Below the pieces are notes generated by a model. The model saw nothing but the letters and a program-made list of their open reading frames with translations. It was not told the origin of the DNA and ran no database searches. Source: Corticibacter populi (lineage in GTDB: Bacteria > Pseudomonadota > Gammaproteobacteria > Burkholderiales > Burkholderiaceae_C). Taken from it: a DNA stretch of 64,000 nucleotides. Where the stretch lies: the NCBI RefSeq assembly GCF_004217315.1, contig NZ_SGWR01000003.1, forward strand, positions 124,001-188,000, in the 5' to 3' direction. A program made the translations under genes and the position numbers. Below, piece after piece: positions 42,716-51,525 of this stretch. Every line of letters starts with the position of its first letter. Positions within the stretch are counted from its first letter, which is position 1.

Positions 42716-44023
42716 ATGTACTTTGATGCGCGGGCAGCCAAGTTGCTGCAGCCTGGGCAATCCATGGCGATTGAGGGCTGCCCAGGGTTGCGGATTGTAG
42801 CGGGTAAATCAGTCAAGACGTGGATCTATCGCCACCGCGACCCAGCCGGTGCGCTCAAGCAGGTGCGTCTCGGAGCGTGGCCGTCGATGTCTGCGCAGGC
42901 GGCTGTTGCGGCATGGTCTGCCGCGCGTGATGCCCGCTCAACAGGCGTGGACCTGGTGGCGCAGCGCCGGAAGGCGCGGCAGGAGGCACAAGCGGCCACG
43001 CGGCCGCAGCCGGCGGTGTATGACGTGGCCCGCTTGGTGGATGATTACATCACGGGGCACATCGAGGTGGAGCGCAAGGCGGCCGGTGCGACCGCGGCGC
43101 GCAATATCTTGCAGTCTGCGCTGCAGGCGCATCCTGCCCTGGCGGCCATGGCGCCGGCGGATGTGACCAGGCAGCACGCATTTGACCTGATCGACTGGCG
43201 CAAGGCCACGCCCACGCAGGCGCAGAAACTACGGTCGTTGATGGGTGCCGCGTGGGATTACGCCTTGGACGCTGGTCGCATCGATGGCGCTACGCCAAAC
43301 TGGTGGCGGGTGGTGATGCGCGGCCGGCTGAGGTCCAAGGGCAAGATAGTGGATGGCCAGCGCGTTGGCCGCCGGCGACGCTATCTGACGGATGCCGAGG
43401 TGGCCACGCTGCTGGCCTGGCTGCCCAATATGCACCAGTTGGGCGCAGACGTCACAGTGATGTATTTATGGACGGGCACACGCGGCGCTGAGATCCTGAG
43501 CATGCGCGCAGAGCATGTGGTGCTGGACGGTGACGTGCTGTGGTGGACAGTGCCCAAGGCCTTGACAAAAAACGCGCGATTTGACGATGCCGTGGACCTG
43601 CGCGTGCCACTGTTTGGCCGTGCCAGGGGAGTTGTGCAGCGGCGCCTGGATGCCGCTGGCGATGATGGGCTGCTGTTTGTGGCGGAATCTGGCCGGCCGT
43701 ACAGCCAGCACGATTACTCAACGTACATCTACGACCTGCAGCCCTACAGCCCAAAATCCAAGCGCCTGGGGCGCCAGCGCGAGGTGCTGCCGGTGATCGA
43801 CTGGACGGCTCACAACCTGCGCCGCACGGCGCGCACGATGCTGGCTGCGCTGGGATGTCCCAATGAGGTTGGCGAGGCGATTGTGGGGCATATGCCCCGT
43901 GACATCGAGGCTACCTACAACGCGCATAGCTACGATGCCGAGCGATTGCACTGGCTGGCCAGGCTCGATCACAAGCTGGACTCGCTCGCACCCTCCGGCC
44001 GCGGCTTGCCGGTCCGGCCGTAG
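42716..44023 (+). CDS. Prophage integrase (tyrosine recombinase)
   Basis: A 435-residue P4-like integrase: a DUF4102-like N-terminus (SMAIEGCPGLRIVAGKSVKTW, LGAWPSMSAQAA), a core-binding domain (about 100-190), and a catalytic domain with Arg (WTGTRGAEIL, near 252), HNLRRT (near 365), His (VGHMPRD, near 390) and Tyr (ATYNAHSY, near 400). The ATG at 42716 opens MYFDARAAKLLQPGQ; the frame extends upstream but without domain sequence. It is convergent with the leftward early operon and overlaps the excisionase-candidate gene by 55 bases. Confidence 0.9.
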   Translation: MYFDARAAKLLQPGQSMAIEGCPGLRIVAGKSVKTWIYRHRDPAGALKQVRLGAWPSMSAQAAVAAWSAARDARSTGVDLVAQRRKARQEAQAATRPQPAVYDVARLVDDYITGHIEVERKAAGATAARNILQSALQAHPALAAMAPADVTRQHAFDLIDWRKATPTQAQKLRSLMGAAWDYALDAGRIDGATPNWWRVVMRGRLRSKGKIVDGQRVGRRRRYLTDAEVATLLAWLPNMHQLGADVTVMYLWTGTRGAEILSMRAEHVVLDGDVLWWTVPKALTKNARFDDAVDLRVPLFGRARGVVQRRLDAAGDDGLLFVAESGRPYSQHDYSTYIYDLQPYSPKSKRLGRQREVLPVIDWTAHNLRRTARTMLAALGCPNEVGEAIVGHMPRDIEATYNAHSYDAERLHWLARLDHKLDSLAPSGRGLPVRP

Positions 44024-44247
44024 CCGCTGCCCTTGGGGGGGAGGCCGTTGGAGACGGGTAGTTTTCGCGCGGCCTCCTGCAGCTCCTCGACCAGCCAGCC
44101 AACGCGGCCCGGCGAGATCTCGCGCGGCTGCGGCAGGCGTTTTTCGCGCACCTGTTTTTCGAGGGTAGACACGGATATGCCCAGCGCCGACGCGGCGGCC
44201 TCTTTGGGTAGCAGGATAAATGGGTATCGTGGTTGCTCTCCAATCAT
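43969..44247 (-). CDS. AlpA-like HTH protein, excisionase candidate
   Basis: A 92-residue protein with a MerR/AlpA-type winged helix (ILLPKEAAASALGISVSTLEKQVREKRLP in pieces; then PGRVGWLVEELQEAAR). Such proteins are phage excisionases or activators. It is the last gene of the leftward operon and its 3' end overlaps the convergent integrase gene by 55 bases, the usual place for xis. Its ATG (44247) overlaps the stop of the gene before it. Confidence 0.78.
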   Translation of the reverse strand: MIGEQPRYPFILLPKEAAASALGISVSTLEKQVREKRLPQPREISPGRVGWLVEELQEAARKLPVSNGLPPKGSGYGRTGKPRPEGASESSL

Positions 44248-44714
44248 CCTTGCCTCGCTTCCTGCGGCATGCCGCGCAGGTATTTGACAAGCTGGCCCAG
44301 GTACGCGCATGTGATCTCTGCCGGCAGCTCGGCGAGCTGCCAGGTAATGAGGTCCACCGCGTCACTGATGGCGTCGAGCTCGTCAAAATTGAGCGGGCCG
44401 GGCTTGTATGCGCCGGTGGCCAGGCAGCGTTGCAGGTAGGCTCCCATGGCCGCGTCGGCGGCGTCCAGATGGCCGCTGATGCCCTTTGCGTGGCCGCCCT
44501 GCTCGATGAGCTGTGCGGCCTTGATGTGGATGCCAACGACCAATGCTCGATCGATTGGGGCCGTGCCGGTGCGCAGCGCGCTCATGCTGCTGTTGAGCCG
44601 GCTGATCAGGTTGGCAATGCCCATGTTGTCGGTCGGTGCCAGGACCTGGTAGCGGCGGTTGGACTCGATCGGGTTTGCGTCGCTGTTGATGTGGATGTAC
44701 GTCGGCTGTGTCAT
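44244..44714 (-). CDS. Unrecognised prophage early protein
   Basis: A 156-residue, mainly helical and mildly acidic protein (MTQPTYIHINSDANPIESN...). No motif, signal or membrane segment is seen. It overlaps the genes on both sides by four bases (ATGA), so it belongs to the coupled leftward operon. Function unknown. Confidence 0.75.
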   Translation of the reverse strand: MTQPTYIHINSDANPIESNRRYQVLAPTDNMGIANLISRLNSSMSALRTGTAPIDRALVVGIHIKAAQLIEQGGHAKGISGHLDAADAAMGAYLQRCLATGAYKPGPLNFDELDAISDAVDLITWQLAELPAEITCAYLGQLVKYLRGMPQEARQG

Positions 44715-44785
44715 TTGTCTTCGCCCTCCCAGGGGTAGGGATAGTCTCGGCCCGGCTTTTGCCGGCGCTTGCGGCGTGTGCTCAT
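44711..44785 (-). CDS. 24-residue basic microprotein
   Basis: A 25-codon frame reading MSTRRKRRQKPGRDYPYPWE then GEDK. Its start overlaps the preceding stop and its stop overlaps the next start, both as ATGA, the same coupling used throughout this operon. That makes it much more likely to be translated than a chance frame. The Arg/Lys-rich front and aromatic acidic end suggest nucleic-acid or protein binding, but nothing is known. Confidence 0.6.
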   Translation of the reverse strand: MSTRRKRRQKPGRDYPYPWEGEDK

Positions 44786-46902
44786 GCTGCACCGCCTTCC
44801 TTGCGTGACTTCAGCGCGCGGGCGAATCCTCGATAGTCGAACCCCATGTGCCATCCAGGGGTTTCATCGGCCCACTCCGGCGCGGCATGCTGCATATAGA
44901 GCGCGTCGATTTCCGCGTCCGTCAGCGCATCAGCCTGGGCGCGGGGTGGGTGGCCGTCTGGCAGGAATCGCAGCTCGATGTCGTGGCCTTCGGGCTTCTG
45001 ATCCAGCACAGCGCCCCAGCTCGACCAGACTCCATCAGGCTGGAGGCGATAGCGGGCCTGGAATGCGCCATCTTGGCCCGGCGTGCTCATGTCGCGCAGC
45101 ACGCCATGAATGAGCGCATAGACAGCCATGGGAGAGCCGAATTCGATGTAGCCTTGGGCGTTGTTGCGGCCGCCGACATGCAAGATGCGCTCGCCGAGGT
45201 TCATTCCTGCCGTTGGGCTTGGTGTCGGATCAGTCTGCGCGCGCGGCGGCCGGGTGTAGAGCTTGGTGCCGACCGGAAGGTAAGTCGAAAGCTCGTCACT
45301 TTCCCCTTCGGGGCAGTACGGGTTCTCTTTGACAGTAGCCACCGGCTCAGCATCAGCCTGGGTGCGGGGCGGTTGGCCGGCGTAGAGCGACTGGGTGAAC
45401 TTGCCTGCCGGTGTTTTGCGGGCGGGCAAATACCGTCCGCCCTGGCCGTCAGTCTCATCAGGGTCGCTGTGTGCCTCAAGCTGCTCTTTGCTGACATACA
45501 GCACCGGCTCGGCATCCAGCGCTTTGCTCGCAGCGCGCGCGTCGGCGAGCAGATCACCGCTATCCAGTCCATCGCAGATTTTGTCGATCAGCTCGGACAG
45601 TGCGTTTTCCAGCAGCAATGTCGCGTCGGACTCCTGCCCCTGGGCGGCCAACAAAGCGCGCAGGTCGCTGGCATAGATCAATACACCCATACGGTTGCCC
45701 ATTGATGCCAGATAGTCGCCGCCATCTCCCTGCCAGCGCCAAACCTCGCCCTTGGAGTGCTCATCCATCAACCGGAGCTGCTGGCGCAGTTCCGTCGCGG
45801 TGGCCAGCGCATTCTTGAGGTCTGCCAAGTGGATGCTTGCCGCCTCCTGGCCCTGGGCCTGGGCGGAGGGAGCGGTACGACGAGCTACTTCCTTGGCAAA
45901 CCCCTTAAACCCTGGCGCGCTGTGGCAGTCGTACTGCTTTGCCAGCGTTTCAATGGCCGCATCGCTCAACAACTCTCCGGCATTCCCGGCTGGTTGGGGC
46001 CGCCGGCCGAACATGTGCGCCCGAAGTGCATCACGCGCTTTGCTGGCGCGCAGAGGGTCATCAAACTGAACGTGCATTGCGACGTTTTCCGCCAGCGCCA
46101 TGCCGCGATCTACCCACTCAGCAAGCGCCTTCGAATCAAGCCTCGTCAGCGTGTCTTGCAACTCTGCGTTGTGGGCAGACTGTGCTCGCGCCTTGCGGTC
46201 TGCATCGACGTAGGCGCGCACCTGATCCCCGGTGTAGAGATCGTTTTTAACGTCCCACCCGGTGTGCACAATCCAAGCCTCATGCTCAGTAGCGTAATCG
46301 AGCGCCGGCGCTGCGTATGGGTCTCCCGGCGCGCAAAACTCATATGCGTAGGGATTGGGCAGCGGCAGATACTCTCCCACAGGCTGCGGCACCGCTGGCT
46401 GCTGGTCAGGGTCTGTAGGGCATGGCATCCAGTATCGGGGCTGGTCGAACTCGGAAAGCTGGTGGCCATCCCAAGTCATCTCCCAGCAGTCATTGCGCCA
46501 ACGCACTGATTTCGGAATGTCGGAACCGGGTGTCAGTACGAGCACGGCTGTGCCGTCTTTTGGCACGGTGCGCATGTGCCGCCAGGGAGCATGATCCAGC
46601 GCACTATCGGATTGGATTGGTGCGGCCGCTGGCCACCGGCGCAACATCTCTGCGGCCTCTTTTGCATAGTCTCCGCCGTTGCAAATTTTGTCAGCCAGCC
46701 AATTGGCGGTTTGCTGCAGCGGTGCTGCTGCGACTGCCGCATTGTGCTGCCCGATCTCGATGCCGGCTATCACGCCGGCAGACCAGTCGCTGGGCTCGCT
46801 GTTTTTGAGCCGCTGCAGCTCGTCCCACAGCGCCCGCGCGGCTTGCTCGGCGCTTTGATACGTGATGCGCCAGGCGTCGTATGTCGGTTTTTGGTCGCTC
46901 AT
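44782..46902 (-). CDS. Ea22-like mosaic phage protein with repeated modules
   Basis: A 706-residue protein built from modules common in phage early regions. There is a DUF551-like segment near 107-165 (WRHMRTVPKDGTAVLVL). LYAGQPPRTQAD, LYTRPPRAQTD and HPPRAQADALTD are three copies of a PPR-x-Q linker. Two copies of an AEIDAL/AAIETL ... FAR/FAK helical module lie near 315-340 and 670-700. This resembles enlarged Ea22-type proteins of lambdoid phages, whose function is unknown. It overlaps its neighbours by ATGA. Confidence 0.7.
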   Translation of the reverse strand: MSDQKPTYDAWRITYQSAEQAARALWDELQRLKNSEPSDWSAGVIAGIEIGQHNAAVAAAPLQQTANWLADKICNGGDYAKEAAEMLRRWPAAAPIQSDSALDHAPWRHMRTVPKDGTAVLVLTPGSDIPKSVRWRNDCWEMTWDGHQLSEFDQPRYWMPCPTDPDQQPAVPQPVGEYLPLPNPYAYEFCAPGDPYAAPALDYATEHEAWIVHTGWDVKNDLYTGDQVRAYVDADRKARAQSAHNAELQDTLTRLDSKALAEWVDRGMALAENVAMHVQFDDPLRASKARDALRAHMFGRRPQPAGNAGELLSDAAIETLAKQYDCHSAPGFKGFAKEVARRTAPSAQAQGQEAASIHLADLKNALATATELRQQLRLMDEHSKGEVWRWQGDGGDYLASMGNRMGVLIYASDLRALLAAQGQESDATLLLENALSELIDKICDGLDSGDLLADARAASKALDAEPVLYVSKEQLEAHSDPDETDGQGGRYLPARKTPAGKFTQSLYAGQPPRTQADAEPVATVKENPYCPEGESDELSTYLPVGTKLYTRPPRAQTDPTPSPTAGMNLGERILHVGGRNNAQGYIEFGSPMAVYALIHGVLRDMSTPGQDGAFQARYRLQPDGVWSSWGAVLDQKPEGHDIELRFLPDGHPPRAQADALTDAEIDALYMQHAAPEWADETPGWHMGFDYRGFARALKSRKEGGAA

Positions 46903-49703
46903 GATTTTTGCTCCTCGGTTGTCGTGTCAGCCGGGGTCGGCAGCAGCTCCAGCTCGGTGTGATCAAACGTGATTTGGGCGGTCTTGCGCTTGCTCAGCGT
47001 GAACTTGACGGTGACGGCTCGATCGCCCATGTGGGCCACGACCTCGCCGGTGTAGCCGACCCAGGGCTTTTGCGCGGGGGTGCGGGCGGTGTCATTGACG
47101 ATGACGATGGCGCCGATGTTGGGCCGATCGCCGGCCGCCGCCTTATCTGCCGCCCGGTCTTGTGGGGCCTCGGCCGGGTCGAGGAAACTGGCCACTACCT
47201 GGCCGCGGCTCTTGCCGGCTTGGTCGACCACTTGCCACACATCGCCGATCTGGCTCTGCAGTTGCACCAGCAGGCCGCGCTTGCTCGTCGTCGGGTGCCC
47301 GCGCTTGATCCGTGCCCAGCCGCCCGCCACCAGCGGCGTGCCGTTGGTGGCGCCGTCGCTCGGCGCGTCAGCGCCTGGTGTGGGTTCCTCGTCATCCGCA
47401 GGCGGCGGGTTGCAGGGCTCCAGGTGTTCCGGTGCAATCTCGACATCGGGCATGGATGCGTCTCCAGCGAGCTTGCAGATGCAGACGTCATCGCCCTTGG
47501 TCTTCGGCGTGCCATTGATAATTTCGTGGCCGCTGTGCGGGTCGATCTCGGCGATGCGGACGATTTGCATCAGCTGACCGTGTTCCTGCGCAAAGGGATG
47601 CGTTGACAGCACACGTGCCCAGCCGCCCACCGTCAACCGCGTGCGGATTGACGGTGCATCGTCGCTTTGCGCGTCAGCGCGTGGATTTGTCCCATCCTCG
47701 GCCGCGTCCGGATCGCCATCACCGCCCGCGCGCGCCAGCGGGGCGGTCGCGGCAGCGGCCTCGGCGGCTTGCAGCGCGGCGGCAATGCCGGCAGCGGCCT
47801 CGGCCGGCGTGGTTTTGGGCGCATCGGTCGCACGGGCCTTGCCCCTCGCGGCCTTGGCCTTTTTGCCACCCTCGCCAGCGCGCGCAGCGGGGCGGTGGGG
47901 TAGAGGCGGTTGCGGCGCATCGGCCGAGGCCTCAGATGAGGGGGTGGGCGCGGATTCGGTGGATTTTCCCTTGGCCTCGGCCGCGGCGGCGCGGGCGTTG
48001 GCCTGGGCGCGGGCTTTGCACGCCTCGACGTCGATGCTGCAGGCATCGGCCATGGCCAGCAGCTCGGTATTGGGGTAGATGTGCCGGACGTGCTCGCGCT
48101 TGTCATCGTCCCATCTGTAGCCGTTGAGGTAGTGGCAGTTGTGCAGCGCGATGATGCAGCCGGTCAGCAGCTCGGGGCTGGTCCACTCGGCGGCCGCTTG
48201 CTTGATCGCGTCCTTGGGCGAGACCTTGCCCAGGTCGAGCAGCTTGCACAGCAGTTTGGCGTCGTCGCCGTTGAGCTGGCCTGCCAGGCGCTGCGCGGCC
48301 AGGCGGTTGGCAGCGGCCTTGACTTTGTCGGTGTTGACGCGATGTGATGTGCCAAGGTTGAGGTCGTTAGCATGTTTGACGATTCGCGTCAGCACATCCA
48401 TGCGCCAGGCGGTCTCGTACTCGATCAAGGCCTTGGCCTCGGCCGCCTCGGCGTCGTGTTCGGCCTGGCGGTCGCGCTCGGCGGCCAGTTGTTCCTGGGC
48501 CTCTGTGCGGCCGGCGATCTGCAGCAGCTGCCGGGCCTGCTCGTCGGTCACGCACGCAATCATGCGGTTGCTGTCGTGTGGGTCAACCAGCATCGTGGGC
48601 TTGATGTCGGATTGATCCAGCACCTTTGTGCCGATGAGTTTGCGCAGCGTTTTGCCCTTGACGGGGCTGTCGTTGGCGTTGTCCAGGCGCTTGTAGCCGG
48701 GGATGCCGCTGTAGTCGCTCAGGTAGCCGCCGGTTTTTTGCAGCAGTTTTTTGGCTGCAGCGCCGTCGATGATCTCGCAGCCGCGCTCGGCGGCTTGCTT
48801 GCGCACCTGCGCGGCATGTGCGGCCTCTTTGGCGTGGTAGCACGGCGGGTTTGTGCACACGTCTGGACTGTCCACGTCGGCAAACAGATCCGGGTTGGCT
48901 CCGGTGCGATTGGGGCACGTCGTGCATGCGCCGGCGCTGGGGCACAGATCCGCATCGGCAATGGCAAACGGTGCGCGCTTGAGCTGCAGCATGTACTGGT
49001 CGCGCACCAATTGCTGCACCTGGCGGGCGCCCATGGGCTCGTCGTGGTAATAGCCATCTGTGACTTGCTCCAGCACCTCCATCTGCAGCTGCTCGCTGGG
49101 GATGCGCGCAATCGGCAGTGCCTGCGAAAAGTCGATCTCGCCCTCGCGTAGCAGCTGCTTGCCGTGCTCGCACAGATCCAAGACCTTCAGGCGGGCGTAG
49201 ACGTAGGCGCGGCTCTTGCCGATTTTTGCGCCTACCGCGTCGGCGTTCATGCCCTGCTGATCCATCAGGATGCGGTAGCCCTCTGCCTCCTCCAGCTCCG
49301 TCACGTCCTCGCGCTGCAGGTTCTCGATGACCATGGCCTCCAGCGCCTGGGCATCGGTCATCTGGCGGATCATCGCAGGGATTTCAGGCACGTCGGCGAG
49401 GCCGCAGGCACGCCAGCGTCGCTCGCCGCACACCAGTTCGAATTCGGGCAGCGGCTGGCCTGGCTCGCGGGTTTCGTAGGTCTCTTGCACCCGGTCGCCT
49501 GGCAGCGGCCGCAGCAGGATGGGCTGGTGCACGCCGGTGGCTTTGATGCTGTCTGCCAGCTCCTGCAGCTTGGCCTGGTCAAACCATTTGCGCGGGTTGC
49601 TCGGGCTGGTGACGATGAGATTGCGTGCCACCAGGCGCATCTGCGGGCCTGCGCCGGGCGTGGGCAGTGCGTGGGTTACGGTGTCGTGGGGATCGGTAGC
49701 CAT
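46899..49703 (-). CDS. ParB/Srx-fold protein with Cys cluster and KOW-like repeats
   Basis: A 934-residue protein. Residues about 22-125 form a ParB N-terminal (ParB/Srx) domain with GERRWRACGL and ENLQREDVTELEEA; an HTH follows (GKSRAYVYARLKVL). A Cys cluster (CPSAGACTTCPN ... CTNPPCYH, about 245-285) suggests a metal site. A low-complexity Ala/Lys linker (about 590-680) leads to three SH3/KOW-like repeats: GGWARVLSTHPFAQEHGQL near 690, GGWARIKRGHPTTSKRGLL near 790 and a VGYTGEVVAHMGDRAVTVKF copy near 865-920. There is no ParA gene nearby, so partition in the plasmid sense is doubtful. A DNA-silencing, nuclease or chromatin-like role is possible. Confidence 0.78.
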   Translation of the reverse strand: MATDPHDTVTHALPTPGAGPQMRLVARNLIVTSPSNPRKWFDQAKLQELADSIKATGVHQPILLRPLPGDRVQETYETREPGQPLPEFELVCGERRWRACGLADVPEIPAMIRQMTDAQALEAMVIENLQREDVTELEEAEGYRILMDQQGMNADAVGAKIGKSRAYVYARLKVLDLCEHGKQLLREGEIDFSQALPIARIPSEQLQMEVLEQVTDGYYHDEPMGARQVQQLVRDQYMLQLKRAPFAIADADLCPSAGACTTCPNRTGANPDLFADVDSPDVCTNPPCYHAKEAAHAAQVRKQAAERGCEIIDGAAAKKLLQKTGGYLSDYSGIPGYKRLDNANDSPVKGKTLRKLIGTKVLDQSDIKPTMLVDPHDSNRMIACVTDEQARQLLQIAGRTEAQEQLAAERDRQAEHDAEAAEAKALIEYETAWRMDVLTRIVKHANDLNLGTSHRVNTDKVKAAANRLAAQRLAGQLNGDDAKLLCKLLDLGKVSPKDAIKQAAAEWTSPELLTGCIIALHNCHYLNGYRWDDDKREHVRHIYPNTELLAMADACSIDVEACKARAQANARAAAAEAKGKSTESAPTPSSEASADAPQPPLPHRPAARAGEGGKKAKAARGKARATDAPKTTPAEAAAGIAAALQAAEAAAATAPLARAGGDGDPDAAEDGTNPRADAQSDDAPSIRTRLTVGGWARVLSTHPFAQEHGQLMQIVRIAEIDPHSGHEIINGTPKTKGDDVCICKLAGDASMPDVEIAPEHLEPCNPPPADDEEPTPGADAPSDGATNGTPLVAGGWARIKRGHPTTSKRGLLVQLQSQIGDVWQVVDQAGKSRGQVVASFLDPAEAPQDRAADKAAAGDRPNIGAIVIVNDTARTPAQKPWVGYTGEVVAHMGDRAVTVKFTLSKRKTAQITFDHTELELLPTPADTTTEEQKS

Positions 49704-50152
49704 CACACGGCCTCCTCTTTGACGATGCTGATGCTCTCGACGAGCGGGATATTGAGATGCAGGTGCTCGGCGCTGGCAACAAACCGCACGCGCGTGCCCT
49801 TGCGCAACTGCGCGGCGCGGGCATGGGGCGCGGCCGGGTTGTGGGGCGGGAATACCTGCTGCAGGGTGGCCGTGGCGCCCGCGGGGCCGATGCCGTGGAT
49901 TTGCAGCTGCAGCACATGCATGGGTTTGCCCAGCTCGCCAATGGGCTGGATGCGCACCACGGCATCGGCGGAGAGCGTGCCGGTCAGCGCGATGTGCGGT
50001 GCGGGTTGCGTGGGGGTTGCCTCATGCATAGGGGTGGCCTCCTGCTGGGGTGGGGTGGGCTCGGCGTCGAGGTAGTGGCTGGCTCCCATGGCCAGGGCCA
50101 GCACGGTGCCGGCGATGGTTTGCGGGATGCCGGGCCAGATCTGGATGGTCAT
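49703..50152 (-). CDS. Unrecognised prophage protein with N-terminal hydrophobic segment
   Basis: A 149-residue protein. A hydrophobic stretch (TIAGTVLALAMGA, about 13-26) may be a signal anchor, followed by a Pro/Thr/Glu linker and a beta-rich domain (VVRIQPIGELGKPMHVLQLQI; GTRVRFVASAEHLHLNIP). The stop overlaps the ParB-like start by one base (TGATG). No family recognised. Confidence 0.68.
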   Translation of the reverse strand: MTIQIWPGIPQTIAGTVLALAMGASHYLDAEPTPPQQEATPMHEATPTQPAPHIALTGTLSADAVVRIQPIGELGKPMHVLQLQIHGIGPAGATATLQQVFPPHNPAAPHARAAQLRKGTRVRFVASAEHLHLNIPLVESISIVKEEAV

Positions 50153-50298
50153 CACTGCGGGCCTCCGGCATCTGCCTCGGCCGGCTGCGGGGCCAGCAGG
50201 GGCGCGGGTTGATCGTCTGCCGCCCAGGCGGCCAGCACGGCAGCGCAGGGCAGGGAGATGAGCAGCGCGGCCAGGGTTTCGAGTGCGAGGGCTTTCAT
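50152..50298 (-). CDS. 48-residue membrane peptide
   Basis: A 49-codon frame with one hydrophobic helix (LETLAALLISLPCAAVLAAWA) and a Pro/Ala tail. Its start overlaps the preceding stop (ATGA), and its stop overlaps the next start (TGATG). Coupling supports translation; the role is unknown. Confidence 0.6.
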   Translation of the reverse strand: MKALALETLAALLISLPCAAVLAAWAADDQPAPLLAPQPAEADAGGPQ

Positions 50299-50900
50299 GG
50301 CCGGGCCTCCTGCGCGGCGGCCTGGCAGGCCTCGATCAGCTGCAGCAGCGCACGGGCCTGGGGGGGGGCGACGGTGATGTCGGTCAGCCCGGCAAACGCG
50401 GCGCATGCGGCGGCCAGCACGTCGTCAGCCGGCGGCGTGGCCTGTTGCCTGACGATGCGGGTAACGGCCGATTTGCGGGCCGGAGTGGGCGCTGCGGGCG
50501 GTGGAGCCGCGGCCTTGGCAGGGGCTTTGACAGGCAGCTCGTCAGGTGACGCCGGCAGCTCCCATGCCGTGGCGCCCGTGCTCAATTTGCGGCGCGTGAC
50601 TTTGCCCGAGAGCATCAGCTGGTAGAGGTTGTTGCCGGCCTGCTTTGTCGTGATGCCGAGCTGCTCGGCCACGGCCAACGGCGTCAGCGGTCCATCGATG
50701 GCCAGCAGCGCGAGCGTGCGGCTGCGGATGTCTGCCGTGGCCGCTCTCGGCGCAGGTGCCGGCGGCGCGGCCTTGGTGCTGGCCTTTTTGGCTGGTGCTA
50801 CCGGTGCTGCTGCAGGGGCCTCGGCCGGGGCGTCGTCAGGCCCGGTTTTTGGGCGAGCAGTGAGCACGTCCCAGGGCGATGCGGGGCGGGTCATGGCCAT
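50295..50900 (-). CDS. Winged-helix protein with Ala/Pro/Lys-rich linkers
   Basis: A 201-residue protein: a low-complexity N-terminus (APVAPAKKASTKAAPPAPAP), a central winged-helix fold (about 57-115; IRSRTLALLAIDGPLTPLAVAEQLG, TTKQAGNNLYQLMLSGKVTRR), then another Ala/Pro linker and a helical end. GGAGG lies seven bases before ATG 50900. Probably a DNA-binding early regulator. Confidence 0.72.
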   Translation of the reverse strand: MAMTRPASPWDVLTARPKTGPDDAPAEAPAAAPVAPAKKASTKAAPPAPAPRAATADIRSRTLALLAIDGPLTPLAVAEQLGITTKQAGNNLYQLMLSGKVTRRKLSTGATAWELPASPDELPVKAPAKAAAPPPAAPTPARKSAVTRIVRQQATPPADDVLAAACAAFAGLTDITVAPPQARALLQLIEACQAAAQEARP

Positions 50901-51259
50901 GTCGGTGCCTCCTCGGTGGTTTTGCCCGAGCGGCGCTCGACCAGCGCGGCGCCCTCGGGGCCGTCCACGGCCTCGCGGTGGCCGTGCTCGATGTCGTGGG
51001 CCGCATCAATGGCGGCCTGGGCCAGTTCGCGGAGCTGGGCGGGCGTGAGATATGCCCAGTTGATGCCGGATGCGCTGCTGACCGACACACGGGCCGCAGG
51101 CTCGTAATGCACCACGCGCTCGATGGCAACCGCTGCCGGCGTGCTGGGAGTAGCGGAGCTGCCGCCGAGGATCCTGCTGCCGTACAGCCACTGCGCGAGC
51201 GCGTGGATGCGCCGCCGCGGCGGGCGGGGTGTGAGGGTGACGCTGTGCTGGGTGCTCAT
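50891..51259 (-). CDS. Unrecognised prophage protein
   Basis: A 122-residue protein with a basic N-terminus (TPRPPRRRIHALAQWLYGSR) and an acidic C-terminal helix region (AIDAAHDIEHGHREAVDG). It overlaps the next gene by ten bases. The INWAYLTPAQLRELAQAAIDAAHDIE segment is mirrored by the following 89-residue protein (WMTPDKLRTLSAALNAAADDID), suggesting a duplicated small helical module. Confidence 0.7.
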   Translation of the reverse strand: MSTQHSVTLTPRPPRRRIHALAQWLYGSRILGGSSATPSTPAAVAIERVVHYEPAARVSVSSASGINWAYLTPAQLRELAQAAIDAAHDIEHGHREAVDGPEGAALVERRSGKTTEEAPTWP

Positions 51260-51525
51260 GCTGCACCTCCTCGGTCGATGTCATCGGCGGCGGCATTGAG
51301 GGCGGCGGAAAGCGTCCGGAGTTTGTCCGGCGTCATCCAGATTTCCATGCCGCAGCCGGCCGCCCCGAACAAATTGATGCAGAGGCTGGCCTCGGAGTTG
51401 TCTGCAAACCGCATGACGTTCGTGGTGGCCTCTACGCCGCCGTGTAATACGGAGCGGTGGCGGGGATTAGTGGCGTTGCCTGATATGCCGATGTGCGGCG
51501 TGTACCAGATTTGCGGGGTGCTCAT
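51256..51525 (-). CDS. Unrecognised prophage protein
   Basis: An 89-residue protein with a beta-rich N-terminal half and the C-terminal module EIWMTPDKLRTLSAALNAAA DDID, related to that in the next gene of the operon. It overlaps both neighbours (ATGA). Function unknown. Confidence 0.7.
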   Translation of the reverse strand: MSTPQIWYTPHIGISGNATNPRHRSVLHGGVEATTNVMRFADNSEASLCINLFGAAGCGMEIWMTPDKLRTLSAALNAAADDIDRGGAA

